Assembly (NCBI GenBank): GCA_964654855.1
Contig: CAZZJS010000001.1
Span: 310,001 to 374,000 of the forward strand
Length of the DNA: 64,000 nucleotides
Source: JALZUV01 sp964654855
GTDB taxonomy: Bacteria; Pseudomonadota; Alphaproteobacteria; Rickettsiales; JALZUV01
Reading direction: 5' to 3'
In this document: one piece after another, positions 32,517 through 41,611 of the stretch
Position numbering within the stretch: position 1 is the stretch's first letter
Layout of the letters: each line of letters begins with the position of its first letter
Notes under the pieces: model-generated
What the model was told of the DNA's origin: nothing
What the model saw: only the letters and a program-made list of their open reading frames with translations
Databases searched by the model: none
Position numbers and translations under genes: made by a program

Positions 32517-33479
32517 ATGCGTACTCTTTTTTTAAGTCTAGTATCTGCCATCTTTCTTGCTGGATGTGCCAATGCGGCGAATCAATCCGTAGAATCATGG
32601 GTCGAAGGCGTTAAACGTGATGCGTCGGCGAAAGGTATTTCATCAGGCACGGTCAATGCAGCGTTACGCGGCTTTAAGCCCAATGCAAAAATCATTCGTT
32701 TAGATCGTAAGCAGCCAGAGGGTACACTCAGTTTCGCACAATATATGGAGCGTGTGGTGCCAGCCTCGCGTATTAATCAAGGTCGCAAAATGTATCGCAA
32801 ACATAAGGCGTTGTTAGATAAGATTGGCGCAGAGTTTGGCGTGCAACCTCGCTTTATCGTCGCACTTTGGGGTATCGAAACCAATTATGGCGGCAATACG
32901 GGCGGCTTTAATATCATTCCAGCACTGGCGACACTCGCCTATGATGGCCGTCGTGCTGAGTTTTTCCGCAAAGAAATGATGCAAGCACTTCAAATTGTAG
33001 ATGCTGGGCATATTCCGCTTTCGAAATTCAAAGGCTCGTGGGCGGGCGCGATGGGACAATCGCAATTTATGCCAAGCAGTTTCCTCGCTTACGCGCATGA
33101 TTATAATGGCGATGGTCGTAAGGATATATGGACAACGCAGTCGGATGTTTTTGCCTCAATTGCTAAATATTTAAGCCGTTCAGGTTGGAATGATGATGAG
33201 ACATGGGGGCGTGAAGTGCGTTTACCGCGTGGCTTTAATCAAAAGCTGGCTTCTCGCAAAATCAAAAAGCCTTTGAGTGAGTGGGCGCGCATGGGGGTGA
33301 CCAACGCAGATGGCTCGGCACTGCCTACACGTAATGTGCGTGCAAGTGTAGTCTATCCCGGTAAAGATGGCGAAGAATCTTACATCACTTACGGCAATTA
33401 CGATGTGATTATGAAATGGAACCGTTCAACGTATTTTGCGACTGCAGTCGGTACGTTGGCAGATGCAATAGGACGTTAA
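32517..33479 (+). CDS. mltB: Lytic murein transglycosylase B (lipoprotein)
   Basis: MltB cleaves peptidoglycan glycan strands to 1,6-anhydro ends. A signal peptide with lipobox LAGC (Cys 17) indicates a lipoprotein. The catalytic Glu sits in ALWGIETNYGGNTG near residue 121. GSWAGAMGQSQFMPSSFLAYA and DYNGDGRKDIW, the latter like a small metal-binding loop, are also typical. The length of 320 is normal. It heads a plus-strand operon with rlpA (one-base gap) and a D,D-carboxypeptidase, all peptidoglycan enzymes. Confidence 0.92.
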   Translation: MRTLFLSLVSAIFLAGCANAANQSVESWVEGVKRDASAKGISSGTVNAALRGFKPNAKIIRLDRKQPEGTLSFAQYMERVVPASRINQGRKMYRKHKALLDKIGAEFGVQPRFIVALWGIETNYGGNTGGFNIIPALATLAYDGRRAEFFRKEMMQALQIVDAGHIPLSKFKGSWAGAMGQSQFMPSSFLAYAHDYNGDGRKDIWTTQSDVFASIAKYLSRSGWNDDETWGREVRLPRGFNQKLASRKIKKPLSEWARMGVTNADGSALPTRNVRASVVYPGKDGEESYITYGNYDVIMKWNRSTYFATAVGTLADAIGR

Positions 33480-33480
33480 A

Positions 33481-34416
33481 ATGATGAAAAAACTACTTAC
33501 TATAACCCTTGTAATGGCTTTGGCAGCTTGTGCTGATAATAGCGTTGGCCCTGGTAAAAATGCACCTGAAGATGTATCGCATTACCCTAAAGTGCCTTAC
33601 AAAGCCAAAGTCGGTAAATCGTATAAAATTATGGGTAAGTGGTATACGCCGCGTTACGACCCTACTTATGAAGAAACGGGTATTGCCAGCTGGTATGGTC
33701 CTGGTTTTCATGGTCGTTTAACGGCAAATGGTGAAAAATATAACCAAAATGCATGGACTGCCGCGCATACGACGCTTCCGATGCCATCTATCGTTCGTGT
33801 GACGAATTTGGAAAATGGTAAGGCGATGAACCTACGTGTGAATGATCGCGGGCCGTTTCATCCGGGGCGTATCATTGATCTTTCAAAAGCGGCCTCTGAA
33901 AAGCTTGGTGTGATTGAACATGGCGTAGCGAAAGTGAAAGTGGTTTACCTTAAAGCCGAGACTGAAGAATACATGAAGAGCCGTGGCAAACGCGGCGCGG
34001 AGCTTAACTACTCAGAAGGTTTTAGCGCCTATAACGGCATGAAACCTGTGAAAGCAAAGCAGATCCAACAGGACATTAAATCTATCCCGATTGAGCGAGT
34101 AGGCAATAGGGATGCTGCGCCGATGGAAACGGTTTCGATTGCCTCTCTACCAGATTTAACACCAAAAGAAGTAAAGTCTTATCAAGCGCCATGGTTGGTG
34201 CAGGTAGCCTCTTATGCAGATACAACGAATGCTCAAGATATGATGACGAAGCTCCGCCCTCTAGGTAAACCACTCGTGCAAGAAATTGCCGTAAAAGGGC
34301 AGCCTTATTATCGAGTATTGCTTAAGCCAACATCATCTAAAACCAGTCAATTCGGTTTACTCTCGCAGTTAGAAAACCGTTTTGGTATTTCTGATGCGAA
34401 AGTGATTAAACAATGA
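33481..34416 (+). CDS. rlpA: RlpA-like septal lipoprotein with SPOR domain
   Basis: RlpA is a lytic transglycosylase-type lipoprotein acting on denuded glycans at septa. Visible: signal peptide and lipobox LAAC (Cys 17); the double-psi beta-barrel with GIASWYGPGFHGRLTANGE, the catalytic-type Glu and Asp in NGEKYNQ and VNDRGPFHPGRIIDLS; and a C-terminal SPOR domain (APWLVQVASYAD onward) that targets division sites. The 311-residue length is normal. It overlaps the next gene by four bases. Confidence 0.92.
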   Translation: MMKKLLTITLVMALAACADNSVGPGKNAPEDVSHYPKVPYKAKVGKSYKIMGKWYTPRYDPTYEETGIASWYGPGFHGRLTANGEKYNQNAWTAAHTTLPMPSIVRVTNLENGKAMNLRVNDRGPFHPGRIIDLSKAASEKLGVIEHGVAKVKVVYLKAETEEYMKSRGKRGAELNYSEGFSAYNGMKPVKAKQIQQDIKSIPIERVGNRDAAPMETVSIASLPDLTPKEVKSYQAPWLVQVASYADTTNAQDMMTKLRPLGKPLVQEIAVKGQPYYRVLLKPTSSKTSQFGLLSQLENRFGISDAKVIKQ

Positions 34417-35522
34417 GATTCTTTCTAGCTTTTCTATTCATTGCTTTTAGCGCGCAAGCTGGGTTTGAAACGCCAGCTAAGCAAGCGATTCTTTATGATG
34501 CAACGACAGGAACGACGCTTCTGAATAAAAATGCGGATAAACGCATGGGACCATCTTCGATGAGTAAGATGATGACGGTCTACATTGTGTTGGAGAAGAT
34601 AAAAAATGGTGAGTTGAAGCTTGAGGACACTTTTCATGTATCGGAAAAAGCATGGAAAAAAGGCGGATCAAAAATGTTCGTCAAATTGGGCGAAAAGATC
34701 GCGGTAGAAGATTTGCTGCGCGGTATTATCATTCAATCAGGTAACGATGCTTGTATTGTCATCGCTGAAGGAATTGCCGGAACGGAAGAGGCATTTGCCG
34801 AGATTATGAATGTAAAGGCACGTCAGCTTGGTTTAACGGGTAGTAACTTTGCCAATGCGACTGGCTGGCCAGATCCGCAACATTATATGACCTCTCGTGA
34901 TTTGGTCACGCTAGCTGAAGCGTTGATCCGAGATTTTCCTGAAAGCTATCATTATTGGGCGGAAAAAGAATTCACTTACTCTGATATCACCCAACCAAAC
35001 CGTAATGCACTTTTGGGCGAACTAGGGGTGGACGGTATCAAAACGGGGCATACGGATGCTGCGGGCTACGGTATTGCGACTTCGGGTGAGCAAAATGGTC
35101 GTCGTTTAATCGCGGTGGTGAATGGCTTGGATAGTAAAAAAGGACGTATCACCGCCTCGCGTGCATTGCTTACTTATGGGTTTAAGCAATTTGAAGCGAT
35201 GCAGCTTTTCGCCAACGGTGCCCCGCTGGACCAAGTGAAGCTATGGTATGGTGCGAAAGAGTCGGTAGGAGTGAAGGTCGAGAAACCATTGCTCATGACG
35301 TTACCTAAACATGATAAATCGAACGTGAAGATGACAGCGGAATTTGTCGAACCAGTCGCAGCACCGGTGCAAAAAGGCCAAAAGCTCGGTGTTTTGAAGT
35401 TTGAAAGTAAAGGTACAGAGCCTATTACCTTGCCGCTGGTTGCGACTGAATCTGTTGCAAAGAGATCAATTCTAGGGCGCTTGCTTCCTACTTTCCGCTA
35501 TCGTGTATTTGGAGAGAAATAG
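34413..35522 (+). CDS. D-alanyl-D-alanine carboxypeptidase (penicillin-binding protein, class C low mass)
   Basis: This 369-residue DacA/DacC-type enzyme trims the terminal D-Ala from peptidoglycan peptides. The three penicillin-binding motifs are visible: SxxK as SMSK in GPSSMSKMM, SxN as SGNDAC, and KTG in GIKTGHTDAAG. A signal peptide precedes (FFLAFLFIAFSAQA). The C-terminal beta domain is present and the last 15 residues (ILGRLLPTFRYRVFG) look amphipathic, as in membrane-anchoring tails. It is third in the mltB operon; its stop overlaps the tmk start (TAGTG). Confidence 0.92.
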   Translation: MRFFLAFLFIAFSAQAGFETPAKQAILYDATTGTTLLNKNADKRMGPSSMSKMMTVYIVLEKIKNGELKLEDTFHVSEKAWKKGGSKMFVKLGEKIAVEDLLRGIIIQSGNDACIVIAEGIAGTEEAFAEIMNVKARQLGLTGSNFANATGWPDPQHYMTSRDLVTLAEALIRDFPESYHYWAEKEFTYSDITQPNRNALLGELGVDGIKTGHTDAAGYGIATSGEQNGRRLIAVVNGLDSKKGRITASRALLTYGFKQFEAMQLFANGAPLDQVKLWYGAKESVGVKVEKPLLMTLPKHDKSNVKMTAEFVEPVAAPVQKGQKLGVLKFESKGTEPITLPLVATESVAKRSILGRLLPTFRYRVFGEK

Positions 35523-36139
35523 TGACCTCGCGCGGGCAGTTTATCAGCTTTGAAGGTGGTGAAGGCTGCGGTAAATCTACGCAAGTGAAGTTATTATCTC
35601 AAGCATTAACAGGGCGCGGAATTGATCATATTGTAACGCGTGAACCGGGGGGTACGCCTCTAGCGGAGAAAATTCGCCCCCTATTAGTGGAGGCGCAGGA
35701 AACGCAAGAAGATTGGAATCCGCTGGCAGAAACGCTTCTCTTTTTGGCAGCGCGTGTGCAGCATGTGCGCGAGAAGTTAGAACCTGCTTTGGCAGCAGGG
35801 CAGTGGGTGATTTGTGATCGCTTTACCGATTCAACATTGGTTTATCAGGGAATAGGTAAAGGTTTGGGTGTTGAATATTTACAAAAGTTGCAACAACAGA
35901 TTCTTCCTGATTTCGCACCGGATAAAACAATCCTGCTCGATATTTCACCGCAAGAAGGCTTAACACGTGCAGCCAGCCGTGCCGAAGGTGAAGATAGGTT
36001 CGAACAATTAGATATTAGCTTCCATGAATCGTTGCGTGCAGGATTTTTGAAATTGGCGCAAGCGGAGCGCTTTACGACCATTGATGCCACACAAACCATT
36101 GAACAAGTACATTCTCAAGTGCTGGAGGCAGTGCTATGA
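35522..36139 (+). CDS. tmk: Thymidylate kinase
   Basis: Tmk phosphorylates dTMP to dTDP. The P-loop FEGGEGCGKSTQ lies at residues 8-19, the DRX motif as ICDRFTDSTLVYQG, and the lid region in SRAEGEDRFE. The 205-residue length fits. The start is GTG at 35522, overlapping the previous stop; no ATG is available before the conserved P-loop. It overlaps holB by four bases (ATGA). Confidence 0.94.
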   Translation: MTSRGQFISFEGGEGCGKSTQVKLLSQALTGRGIDHIVTREPGGTPLAEKIRPLLVEAQETQEDWNPLAETLLFLAARVQHVREKLEPALAAGQWVICDRFTDSTLVYQGIGKGLGVEYLQKLQQQILPDFAPDKTILLDISPQEGLTRAASRAEGEDRFEQLDISFHESLRAGFLKLAQAERFTTIDATQTIEQVHSQVLEAVL

Positions 36140-37206
36140 GCGAGAAAATCTCTCCCATTATTGGCCACGAAAGCGCGCAGGAACAATTATCAAGTTTGAT
36201 GAAGCAAGGTAAACTTCCGCATGCAATTTTGCTCTCAGGCCCGCGTGGTATCGGTAAAGCAGCACTGGCTGATACGATTTCTCGTTGTTTATTAACGGGT
36301 GAGGCGGAAGCTGAAGAGGCGGGCGGCCTATTTGGCGAGGCACTCCCAACCGATGCTCCAGCACGTTTGAGCTACGACCTTGAACATCCTGCCATCGCGC
36401 GGATGGAAGCAGGTGGTCACGGTAATATCAAACTGGTTGAGCCATTGCGTGACGAGAAAAAGAAAATGTCTTTTACCACGATTAATATTGAACAAGTACG
36501 TTCAGTTATTGATTTTATGCATCTCAGTACGTCTGAGGCAGGGTGGCGTGTTGTGATAATTGACCCAGCTGATGGGCTTAACCGTAATGCTGAGAATGCA
36601 TTGCTAAAAGTGTTGGAAGAGCCGCCAGAAAAAACATTGCTTATGTTGGTGACGCATAAACCAGATAAGTTACTACCCACAACACGTTCACGTTGCCGTG
36701 AGGTAAAGTTACAGCCTCCTACCACACAACAAGTAGTAGAGATTTTGGCTAATCAGAAAGTGAATGTTTCGTTGGAGCAGCAAGAATGGCTTATGCAGCT
36801 TGCACCTATCTCAGCAGGTCAATGGGATCGCTATTTAAAGTTTGAGGCGGAAAATATCTATTATGAATGGCTCGAATTACTGGTGGATTCGGATAGTGCT
36901 TCCATCCAAAGCCTAGCAACGAAATTTGCCAAACTAGAGCCTGAAGCATGGCAGATGGCGGGTGATTTGTTGCTGTGCGTGTTACACCGTCTAGCGCTTT
37001 ATGCACAAGGGCAGTTAGAATTACTGCCGCGTGAGGAAGAAACCATTCCGGCGCTAACTCAGCGTTACGATGCTTCGCATTGGTTCGCCGTGTGGCAGCA
37101 AGCTGTCGAATGGTGGCCACAAACTACGGGCGGCAATTACGATAAGAAGCAAGTCTTACAAAGCTTGTTGTTTCAAGCGTCATCTGGCGCTAAAAACGCT
37201 GCATGA
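36136..37206 (+). CDS. holB: DNA polymerase III subunit delta prime
   Basis: This clamp-loader subunit of 356 residues has the N-terminal AAA+ fold with SGPRGIGKAALADTI (a degenerate P-loop, usual for delta prime), VVIIDPADGLNRNAENALLKVLEEPP, and the sensor segment TRSRCREVKLQP with the SRC motif. It acts in the gamma complex that loads the beta clamp. It lies between tmk and metG with four-base overlaps on both sides, a conserved alphaproteobacterial order. Confidence 0.92.
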   Translation: MSEKISPIIGHESAQEQLSSLMKQGKLPHAILLSGPRGIGKAALADTISRCLLTGEAEAEEAGGLFGEALPTDAPARLSYDLEHPAIARMEAGGHGNIKLVEPLRDEKKKMSFTTINIEQVRSVIDFMHLSTSEAGWRVVIIDPADGLNRNAENALLKVLEEPPEKTLLMLVTHKPDKLLPTTRSRCREVKLQPPTTQQVVEILANQKVNVSLEQQEWLMQLAPISAGQWDRYLKFEAENIYYEWLELLVDSDSASIQSLATKFAKLEPEAWQMAGDLLLCVLHRLALYAQGQLELLPREEETIPALTQRYDASHWFAVWQQAVEWWPQTTGGNYDKKQVLQSLLFQASSGAKNAA

Positions 37207-38768
37207 CCTCTGATTCAAAAGCTCCTTTCTACATTACCACTCCGATTTACTATGTGAATGATGCGCCACATATTGGCCATGCTTATACCACTATTGCCTG
37301 CGATGTGATGGCGCGTTTTATGCAACTAGACGGACATGATACATTCTTCCTAACTGGTACCGATGAACATGGACAAAAAGTAGCAAAATCAGCCGAGAAG
37401 GCGGGCGTTACCCCGCAAGAAATTTGCGACCAAAACTCAGAGCATTTCCGTAACTTAGTGGCGACGGGTGATAATTTACTTAATGCTTCCAATAATGATT
37501 TTATCCGCACGACAGAGCCGCGTCACAAGCAAACAGCGCAAGAGCTTTGGAAACGAATTGAAGCCAATGGTTATATTTATAAAGATAATTATGGCGGCTG
37601 GTACGCTGTGCGTGACGAAGCTTATTACGCCGAATCAGAGTTGATAACGAAAGACGGTAAAAAACTTGCCCCCACAGGTGCAGAAGTTGAGTGGGTGGAG
37701 GAGGAAAGCTACTTTTTCAAACTCTCTGCTTTTGAGGATAAGCTGCTCGAACTTTACGGTGAGGGTAGCTTTGTTTCGCCCGATTCACGCCTGAATGAGG
37801 TAAAGAGTTTCGTCAAAGGCGGCTTACGTGACCTTTCTATTTCGCGCACCACTTTCGATTGGGGCGTGCCAGTGCCAGATGATGAAGATCATGTCATGTA
37901 TGTGTGGATTGACGCACTTACTAACTATCTCACCGCACTTGGCTGGCCTGATTCGGATAATTATCAGAAATTCTGGGCAGAGAATCCGCCCGTGCATGTG
38001 GTGGGTAAAGATATTCTACGTTTTCATGCGGTTTACTGGCCCGCATTTTTGATGGCCGCTGAACTCCCTGTACCAAAGCAAATCGTCGCGCATGGTTGGT
38101 GGACCATTGAAGGCGAGAAGATGAGTAAATCCATCGGTAATGTGCTATCGCCCGCTGAGATGATTGAGAAAGCAGGTGGAGTCGATCAATTACGTTACTT
38201 TATGCTCAAAGCCATGCCATTCGGCAATGATGGAGACTTTAGTGAAGAACGTATGATTGAAGTGATAAATGCTGATTTAGCCAATAATATCGGTAATTTA
38301 GCGCAGCGTTCTCTGTCGATGATTCAAAAGAATTGTGAAGCTAAAGTCCCTGCTTATGCGAATAAGCAAGAAGAGTTGATGGGTAAACTTTATAGCAAAA
38401 ATCGTTCAGATTATCTGATGGCGATGAATGAGTTTCGCTATAATGACGCTCTACTCGCTTTGTCCGATTCTGCCCATATTATGAATCATTATTTTGCCGA
38501 TAATGCGCCGTGGGTGTTGAAAAAGGAAGACCCCGCTAAGATGGCCGAAGTGTTGCACTATACCGTTGAAGGAATTCGCTGCATTGCCATTTTGCTGCAA
38601 CCTTTCTGCCCAAGCGCTGCGAGTAAGATTTTGGATCAACTTGCCGTGCCTGAGAATGAACGTAGTTTTGAACATTTAAGTGATCAGTTTGCACTTAAAG
38701 TAGGCGCCGAACTTCCCAAGCCAGAAGGCGTGTTCCCACGTTTGCAGGCCGCGGAGAAGGCAGCGTAA
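37203..38768 (+). CDS. metG: Methionyl-tRNA synthetase
   Basis: MetG charges tRNA-Met. HIGH is in NDAPHIGHAYTT near residue 23 and KMSKS in EGEKMSKSIGN. The connective peptide lacks the four-cysteine zinc knuckle seen in the E. coli type, consistent with the shorter class of 510-520 residues common in alphaproteobacteria. There is no C-terminal tRNA-binding extension. It overlaps holB by four bases and is followed by tatD after three bases. Confidence 0.95.
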   Translation: MTSDSKAPFYITTPIYYVNDAPHIGHAYTTIACDVMARFMQLDGHDTFFLTGTDEHGQKVAKSAEKAGVTPQEICDQNSEHFRNLVATGDNLLNASNNDFIRTTEPRHKQTAQELWKRIEANGYIYKDNYGGWYAVRDEAYYAESELITKDGKKLAPTGAEVEWVEEESYFFKLSAFEDKLLELYGEGSFVSPDSRLNEVKSFVKGGLRDLSISRTTFDWGVPVPDDEDHVMYVWIDALTNYLTALGWPDSDNYQKFWAENPPVHVVGKDILRFHAVYWPAFLMAAELPVPKQIVAHGWWTIEGEKMSKSIGNVLSPAEMIEKAGGVDQLRYFMLKAMPFGNDGDFSEERMIEVINADLANNIGNLAQRSLSMIQKNCEAKVPAYANKQEELMGKLYSKNRSDYLMAMNEFRYNDALLALSDSAHIMNHYFADNAPWVLKKEDPAKMAEVLHYTVEGIRCIAILLQPFCPSAASKILDQLAVPENERSFEHLSDQFALKVGAELPKPEGVFPRLQAAEKAA

Positions 38769-38771
38769 CGT

Positions 38772-39554
38772 ATGCTGATTGTTGATTCTCATTGTCACTT
38801 AAATTTCTCTGATTTTGCAGAGGATTTTGATGCGGTATTGGCCAATGCTAAGGAGGCTGAGGTAGGCATTCTGCAAACGATTTGCACACGGATGAGTGAG
38901 TTTGAAACGATTCACAAGATAGCGCTCGACCATAAACAAATTTATTGCTCGGTTGGGGTGCATCCATGCAATGTTCAGGAAGCACCGCTTGTCACGGTAG
39001 AAGAGTTGGTAGAAGCGGCGAAGAAACCCAAGGTGATTGGGTTAGGCGAAACGGGGCTCGATTATTTTCATTCGACCGATCATGTTGAGATACAAAAAGA
39101 AAGTTTTCGTGTTCACATCGAAGCGAGTCGTCAAACGGGATTGCCCGTGATTATCCATTGTCGCGATGCTGAGGAAGATACGGTAGCGATTCTGAAAGAA
39201 GAAAAAGCTAAAGGCGATTTCAAAGCCCTCATCCACTGCTTCACTGGCACGCAATGGCTGGCGGATGAGGTGTTGAAGCTTGGCCTAACCATCTCGCTTT
39301 CAGGCATTCTGACTTTCAAAAATGCGAAAGAGATTCAACAAGTAGCCAAAGATTTACCGCTAGATAAGGTGTTGGTGGAAACCGATGCTCCTTACCTCGC
39401 ACCGATGCCGCATCGCGGAAAACGCAATGAACCTGCCTATACGCGCCATACCTGTGAGTATTTGGCGGAGTTAAAAGAAGTGTCGTTAGAGGCCGCCGCT
39501 GCGCAAACGACAGAAAATTTCTTTAAACTGTTTAGTAAAGCTAGCTCGCTTTAG
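38772..39554 (+). CDS. tatD: TatD family deoxyribonuclease
   Basis: This 260-residue TIM-barrel metal-dependent hydrolase has VDSHCHLNF (metal ligands), GLGETGLDYF, VIIHCRDAEEDT, LIHCFTG and VETDAPYLAP, the complete TatD set. TatD enzymes are 3'-5' exonucleases implicated in DNA repair and RNA turnover. It ends the mltB-rlpA-dac-tmk-holB-metG-tatD operon and overlaps the convergent phhA by 14 bases. Confidence 0.92.
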   Translation: MLIVDSHCHLNFSDFAEDFDAVLANAKEAEVGILQTICTRMSEFETIHKIALDHKQIYCSVGVHPCNVQEAPLVTVEELVEAAKKPKVIGLGETGLDYFHSTDHVEIQKESFRVHIEASRQTGLPVIIHCRDAEEDTVAILKEEKAKGDFKALIHCFTGTQWLADEVLKLGLTISLSGILTFKNAKEIQQVAKDLPLDKVLVETDAPYLAPMPHRGKRNEPAYTRHTCEYLAELKEVSLEAAAAQTTENFFKLFSKASSL

Positions 39555-40446
39555 CGCGGTGATATTCGCCGGTTCCAGTAGTGTAGACCTTGTCTGTTTT
39601 GAGAGTAACCTCAGGACGATGAACTGGTTGAGTCGCAAGTTCTTCATAGATTTTTCTAAAATCGGGCTTCGTCGCCTCAAATAATTGCTCAAAACTATCA
39701 ATCACCCAGTAACTCTCTTGATAATCACTAATGATAAAGTCGGTTTGCATAATGCGTTTCATGTCAAATGCGATACGGTTAGGCGAGGGGCTGTCGATAC
39801 TGAATACGACTTCACCCGGAGAAGAAAGAATGCCTGCGCCATAAACCTTTGTTTGATTCGCTTCTCGCATCAAGCCGAATTCCACCGTATACCAATAAAG
39901 GCGAGTTAAGTTTTCGAGCGATTTTTCATCGCCGATACGAAGCGCGCGGCAACCACCACGGCCAAAAGCGGAGAGATAATGCCCGAAAACAGGATTCATC
40001 AGAAGTGGTACATGGCCGAATAAGTCATGGAATAAGTCTGGCTCTTGTAAGTAATCAATGCGGGCTTTCGGGCGCATCCAATGCGTAACAGGGAAGGCTT
40101 TTGTTGCAAGATGCGTAAAGAAACTATGTGCAGGAATTAAACCCGGAACCGGCACAAGCTCCCAACCTGTTGCCGCATAGAGTTTCTCGTTAATGTCATT
40201 GAAATGGGGGATTTTATCGCCATTAATGGGCATGTCGTTGAGGGCATCCAAATAGGTGCTACATGCGTATTTTGGCATCAATTCCATCTGACGTTTGTAT
40301 AAAAAGCGCCAAACTTCCTGGTCTTCCTCTGTGTAGCGATCATAATATTGGCTGGGAATGCTGAAATCAGCCTTCATCTCCGGATAATCAGGATAATCGT
40401 AAACGTATTCTTCAGTTCCCATAGGTACTTCACTCGCAAAATTCAC
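39541..40446 (-). CDS. phhA: Phenylalanine 4-hydroxylase
   Basis: PhhA hydroxylates phenylalanine to tyrosine with tetrahydropterin and non-haem iron. The iron ligands are two His and a Glu: DLFHDLFGHVPLL supplies both His, and the Glu follows in YWYTVEFGLM. The HSFFTHLATKAFPVT and YVWPKRHNL-like regions fit the family, and the length of 301 is typical of bacterial single-domain enzymes. It provides the entry to the tyrosine degradation genes that follow at 41.6-46.8 kb, although it lies on the opposite strand. Confidence 0.95.
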   Translation of the reverse strand: MNFASEVPMGTEEYVYDYPDYPEMKADFSIPSQYYDRYTEEDQEVWRFLYKRQMELMPKYACSTYLDALNDMPINGDKIPHFNDINEKLYAATGWELVPVPGLIPAHSFFTHLATKAFPVTHWMRPKARIDYLQEPDLFHDLFGHVPLLMNPVFGHYLSAFGRGGCRALRIGDEKSLENLTRLYWYTVEFGLMREANQTKVYGAGILSSPGEVVFSIDSPSPNRIAFDMKRIMQTDFIISDYQESYWVIDSFEQLFEATKPDFRKIYEELATQPVHRPEVTLKTDKVYTTGTGEYHRAKAS

Positions 40447-40514
40447 TTTTCGGATGCAAAGAGGTTAATACAAAATGGCTCAAAGAGGAAATGGTATTTG
40501 TTAATAGTAAAATT

Positions 40515-40535
40515 AACCTTTTTATAACAAAGGTT
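40515..40535 (+). promoter_or_regulatory. Inverted repeat between phhA and the formyltransferase-like gene
   Basis: AACCTTT (40515-40521) and AAAGGTT (40529-40535) form a perfect 7-bp dyad with a 7-base spacer. It lies 10 bases before the ATG at 40545 and in the divergent phhA upstream region, so it could be an operator or a leader hairpin. Confidence 0.35.
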
Positions 40536-40544
40536 TGTTAGGGT

Positions 40545-41450
40545 ATGCTTATGACCAAGGAAGTTTGCTTGATAACCGAAGATGCTTTCCACACTCTCTA
40601 TCTTTTAGAGGAGTGGCAATCCGAAGTAAGCGATGGAGAGATATTAATTCGAGGCGATAAGCCTGACAACTTGCCAGAAAGAATCGCATTCTTACAAAAA
40701 CATGCTGGAAAGCATGGAATATCAAAGGAAACGAAACAAGAAATCATTAATCTTTTCGGAGGATTGTCCAAAAGTGAAGAGGCGATGATTGAGCGTTATG
40801 GAATTCCCAAAGTGCCAATTGACCTTTACGCGCCTAACCGCATTGCATTTATAGGAAAAGATTTAAATGCTGGAGATGCACTTAAAAAGGCAGAGCAGTG
40901 GTGTAGCTTAGATGATGCTCCACAAATTTTCGTTTTTCTAGATCAAATATTTAAAGATGAAAAGTGGCTGGAGCTTGCAGATAAAAAGAAAATCATCAAT
41001 GCGCATTCTGCAGTTTTACCCTATGCACCTGGGATGCATTCAATTGAGTGTGTTGCGGCAAAATTTGATGCTGAAACGCTTACTAAATGTGCTGGGTCAA
41101 CCCTTCATTATGTAGATAAAGGTGTAGATACTGGAGCAATCATAAAAGCCGAAAAACTTAATTTTCTTCAGTATGATAAGTCTATTTGGCATGTTAAATC
41201 TAGGTCTTATAAGCAAGCGTTTCAACAATTGACGGGGTTGGCAAAGAGGTATCAAGTGGAGCAAACTTTGCCACTAGGTGAGAAAAATAACGTTTCAAAG
41301 CAATTGGTAGGTTCTCCTTTTACACGAAAAGACTTTGCTGCTTTAGGAGTGGAGCAAGCGGCTGAGACTAATTTTAAGGCTTATGCACGTAAACAACTTA
41401 GCCCCCAAGGCATGCCTTTTGATAGGGATGATATAGGTTGGCGGCGCTGA
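40545..41450 (+). CDS. Formyltransferase-like protein
   Basis: This 301-residue protein has a recognisable formyltransferase core in its middle: INAHSAVLPYAPG (Asn 152 and His 154 as in the HPSLLP-type motif) and STLHYVDKGVDTGAII (Asp 195 in the VDTG motif), which match the Asn-His-Asp triad of the folate-dependent family. The N-terminal 100 residues are not typical, and the C-terminal part does not look like an Fmt or ArnA second domain. The substrate is unknown; an amino-sugar or small amine is possible. It is A+T-richer than its neighbours and stands between phhA and hppD. Confidence 0.6.
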   Translation: MLMTKEVCLITEDAFHTLYLLEEWQSEVSDGEILIRGDKPDNLPERIAFLQKHAGKHGISKETKQEIINLFGGLSKSEEAMIERYGIPKVPIDLYAPNRIAFIGKDLNAGDALKKAEQWCSLDDAPQIFVFLDQIFKDEKWLELADKKKIINAHSAVLPYAPGMHSIECVAAKFDAETLTKCAGSTLHYVDKGVDTGAIIKAEKLNFLQYDKSIWHVKSRSYKQAFQQLTGLAKRYQVEQTLPLGEKNNVSKQLVGSPFTRKDFAALGVEQAAETNFKAYARKQLSPQGMPFDRDDIGWRR

Positions 41451-41476
41451 TAGCACGTGACAGGGGGTTATGTTTT

Positions 41477-41596
41477 GTGTATACACCGCATCATGCAACA
41501 TCATTCAAATTCTGCGTGGAATTCGCTCCTGCCTTGGTCTACGACCAATCAGTAATCTTGTTCTTATGTCTAAAGTAACGCAAACGAACATAAGAA
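41477..41596 (+). promoter_or_regulatory. Cluster of three inverted repeats upstream of hppD
   Basis: The leader holds three separate dyads: GTGTATACAC (41477-41486, perfect 10-bp palindrome), TTGGTC-TAC-GACCAA (41534-41548), and TTCTTATGT (41561-41569) with ACATAAGAA (41588-41596). The last pair has an 18-base spacer and ends 15 bases before the hppD ATG. Such dyads are typical binding sites of dimeric repressors or activators, and the last could also fold as a leader hairpin. No regulator gene is adjacent. Confidence 0.55.
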
Positions 41597-41611
41597 ATAA
41601 GGATTATAAAA

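Noticed and set aside
36136..37206. Damaged P-loop in holB suggesting a decayed gene
   Set aside because: Delta-prime subunits normally have a degenerate P-loop and do not hydrolyse ATP. The gene is otherwise intact.
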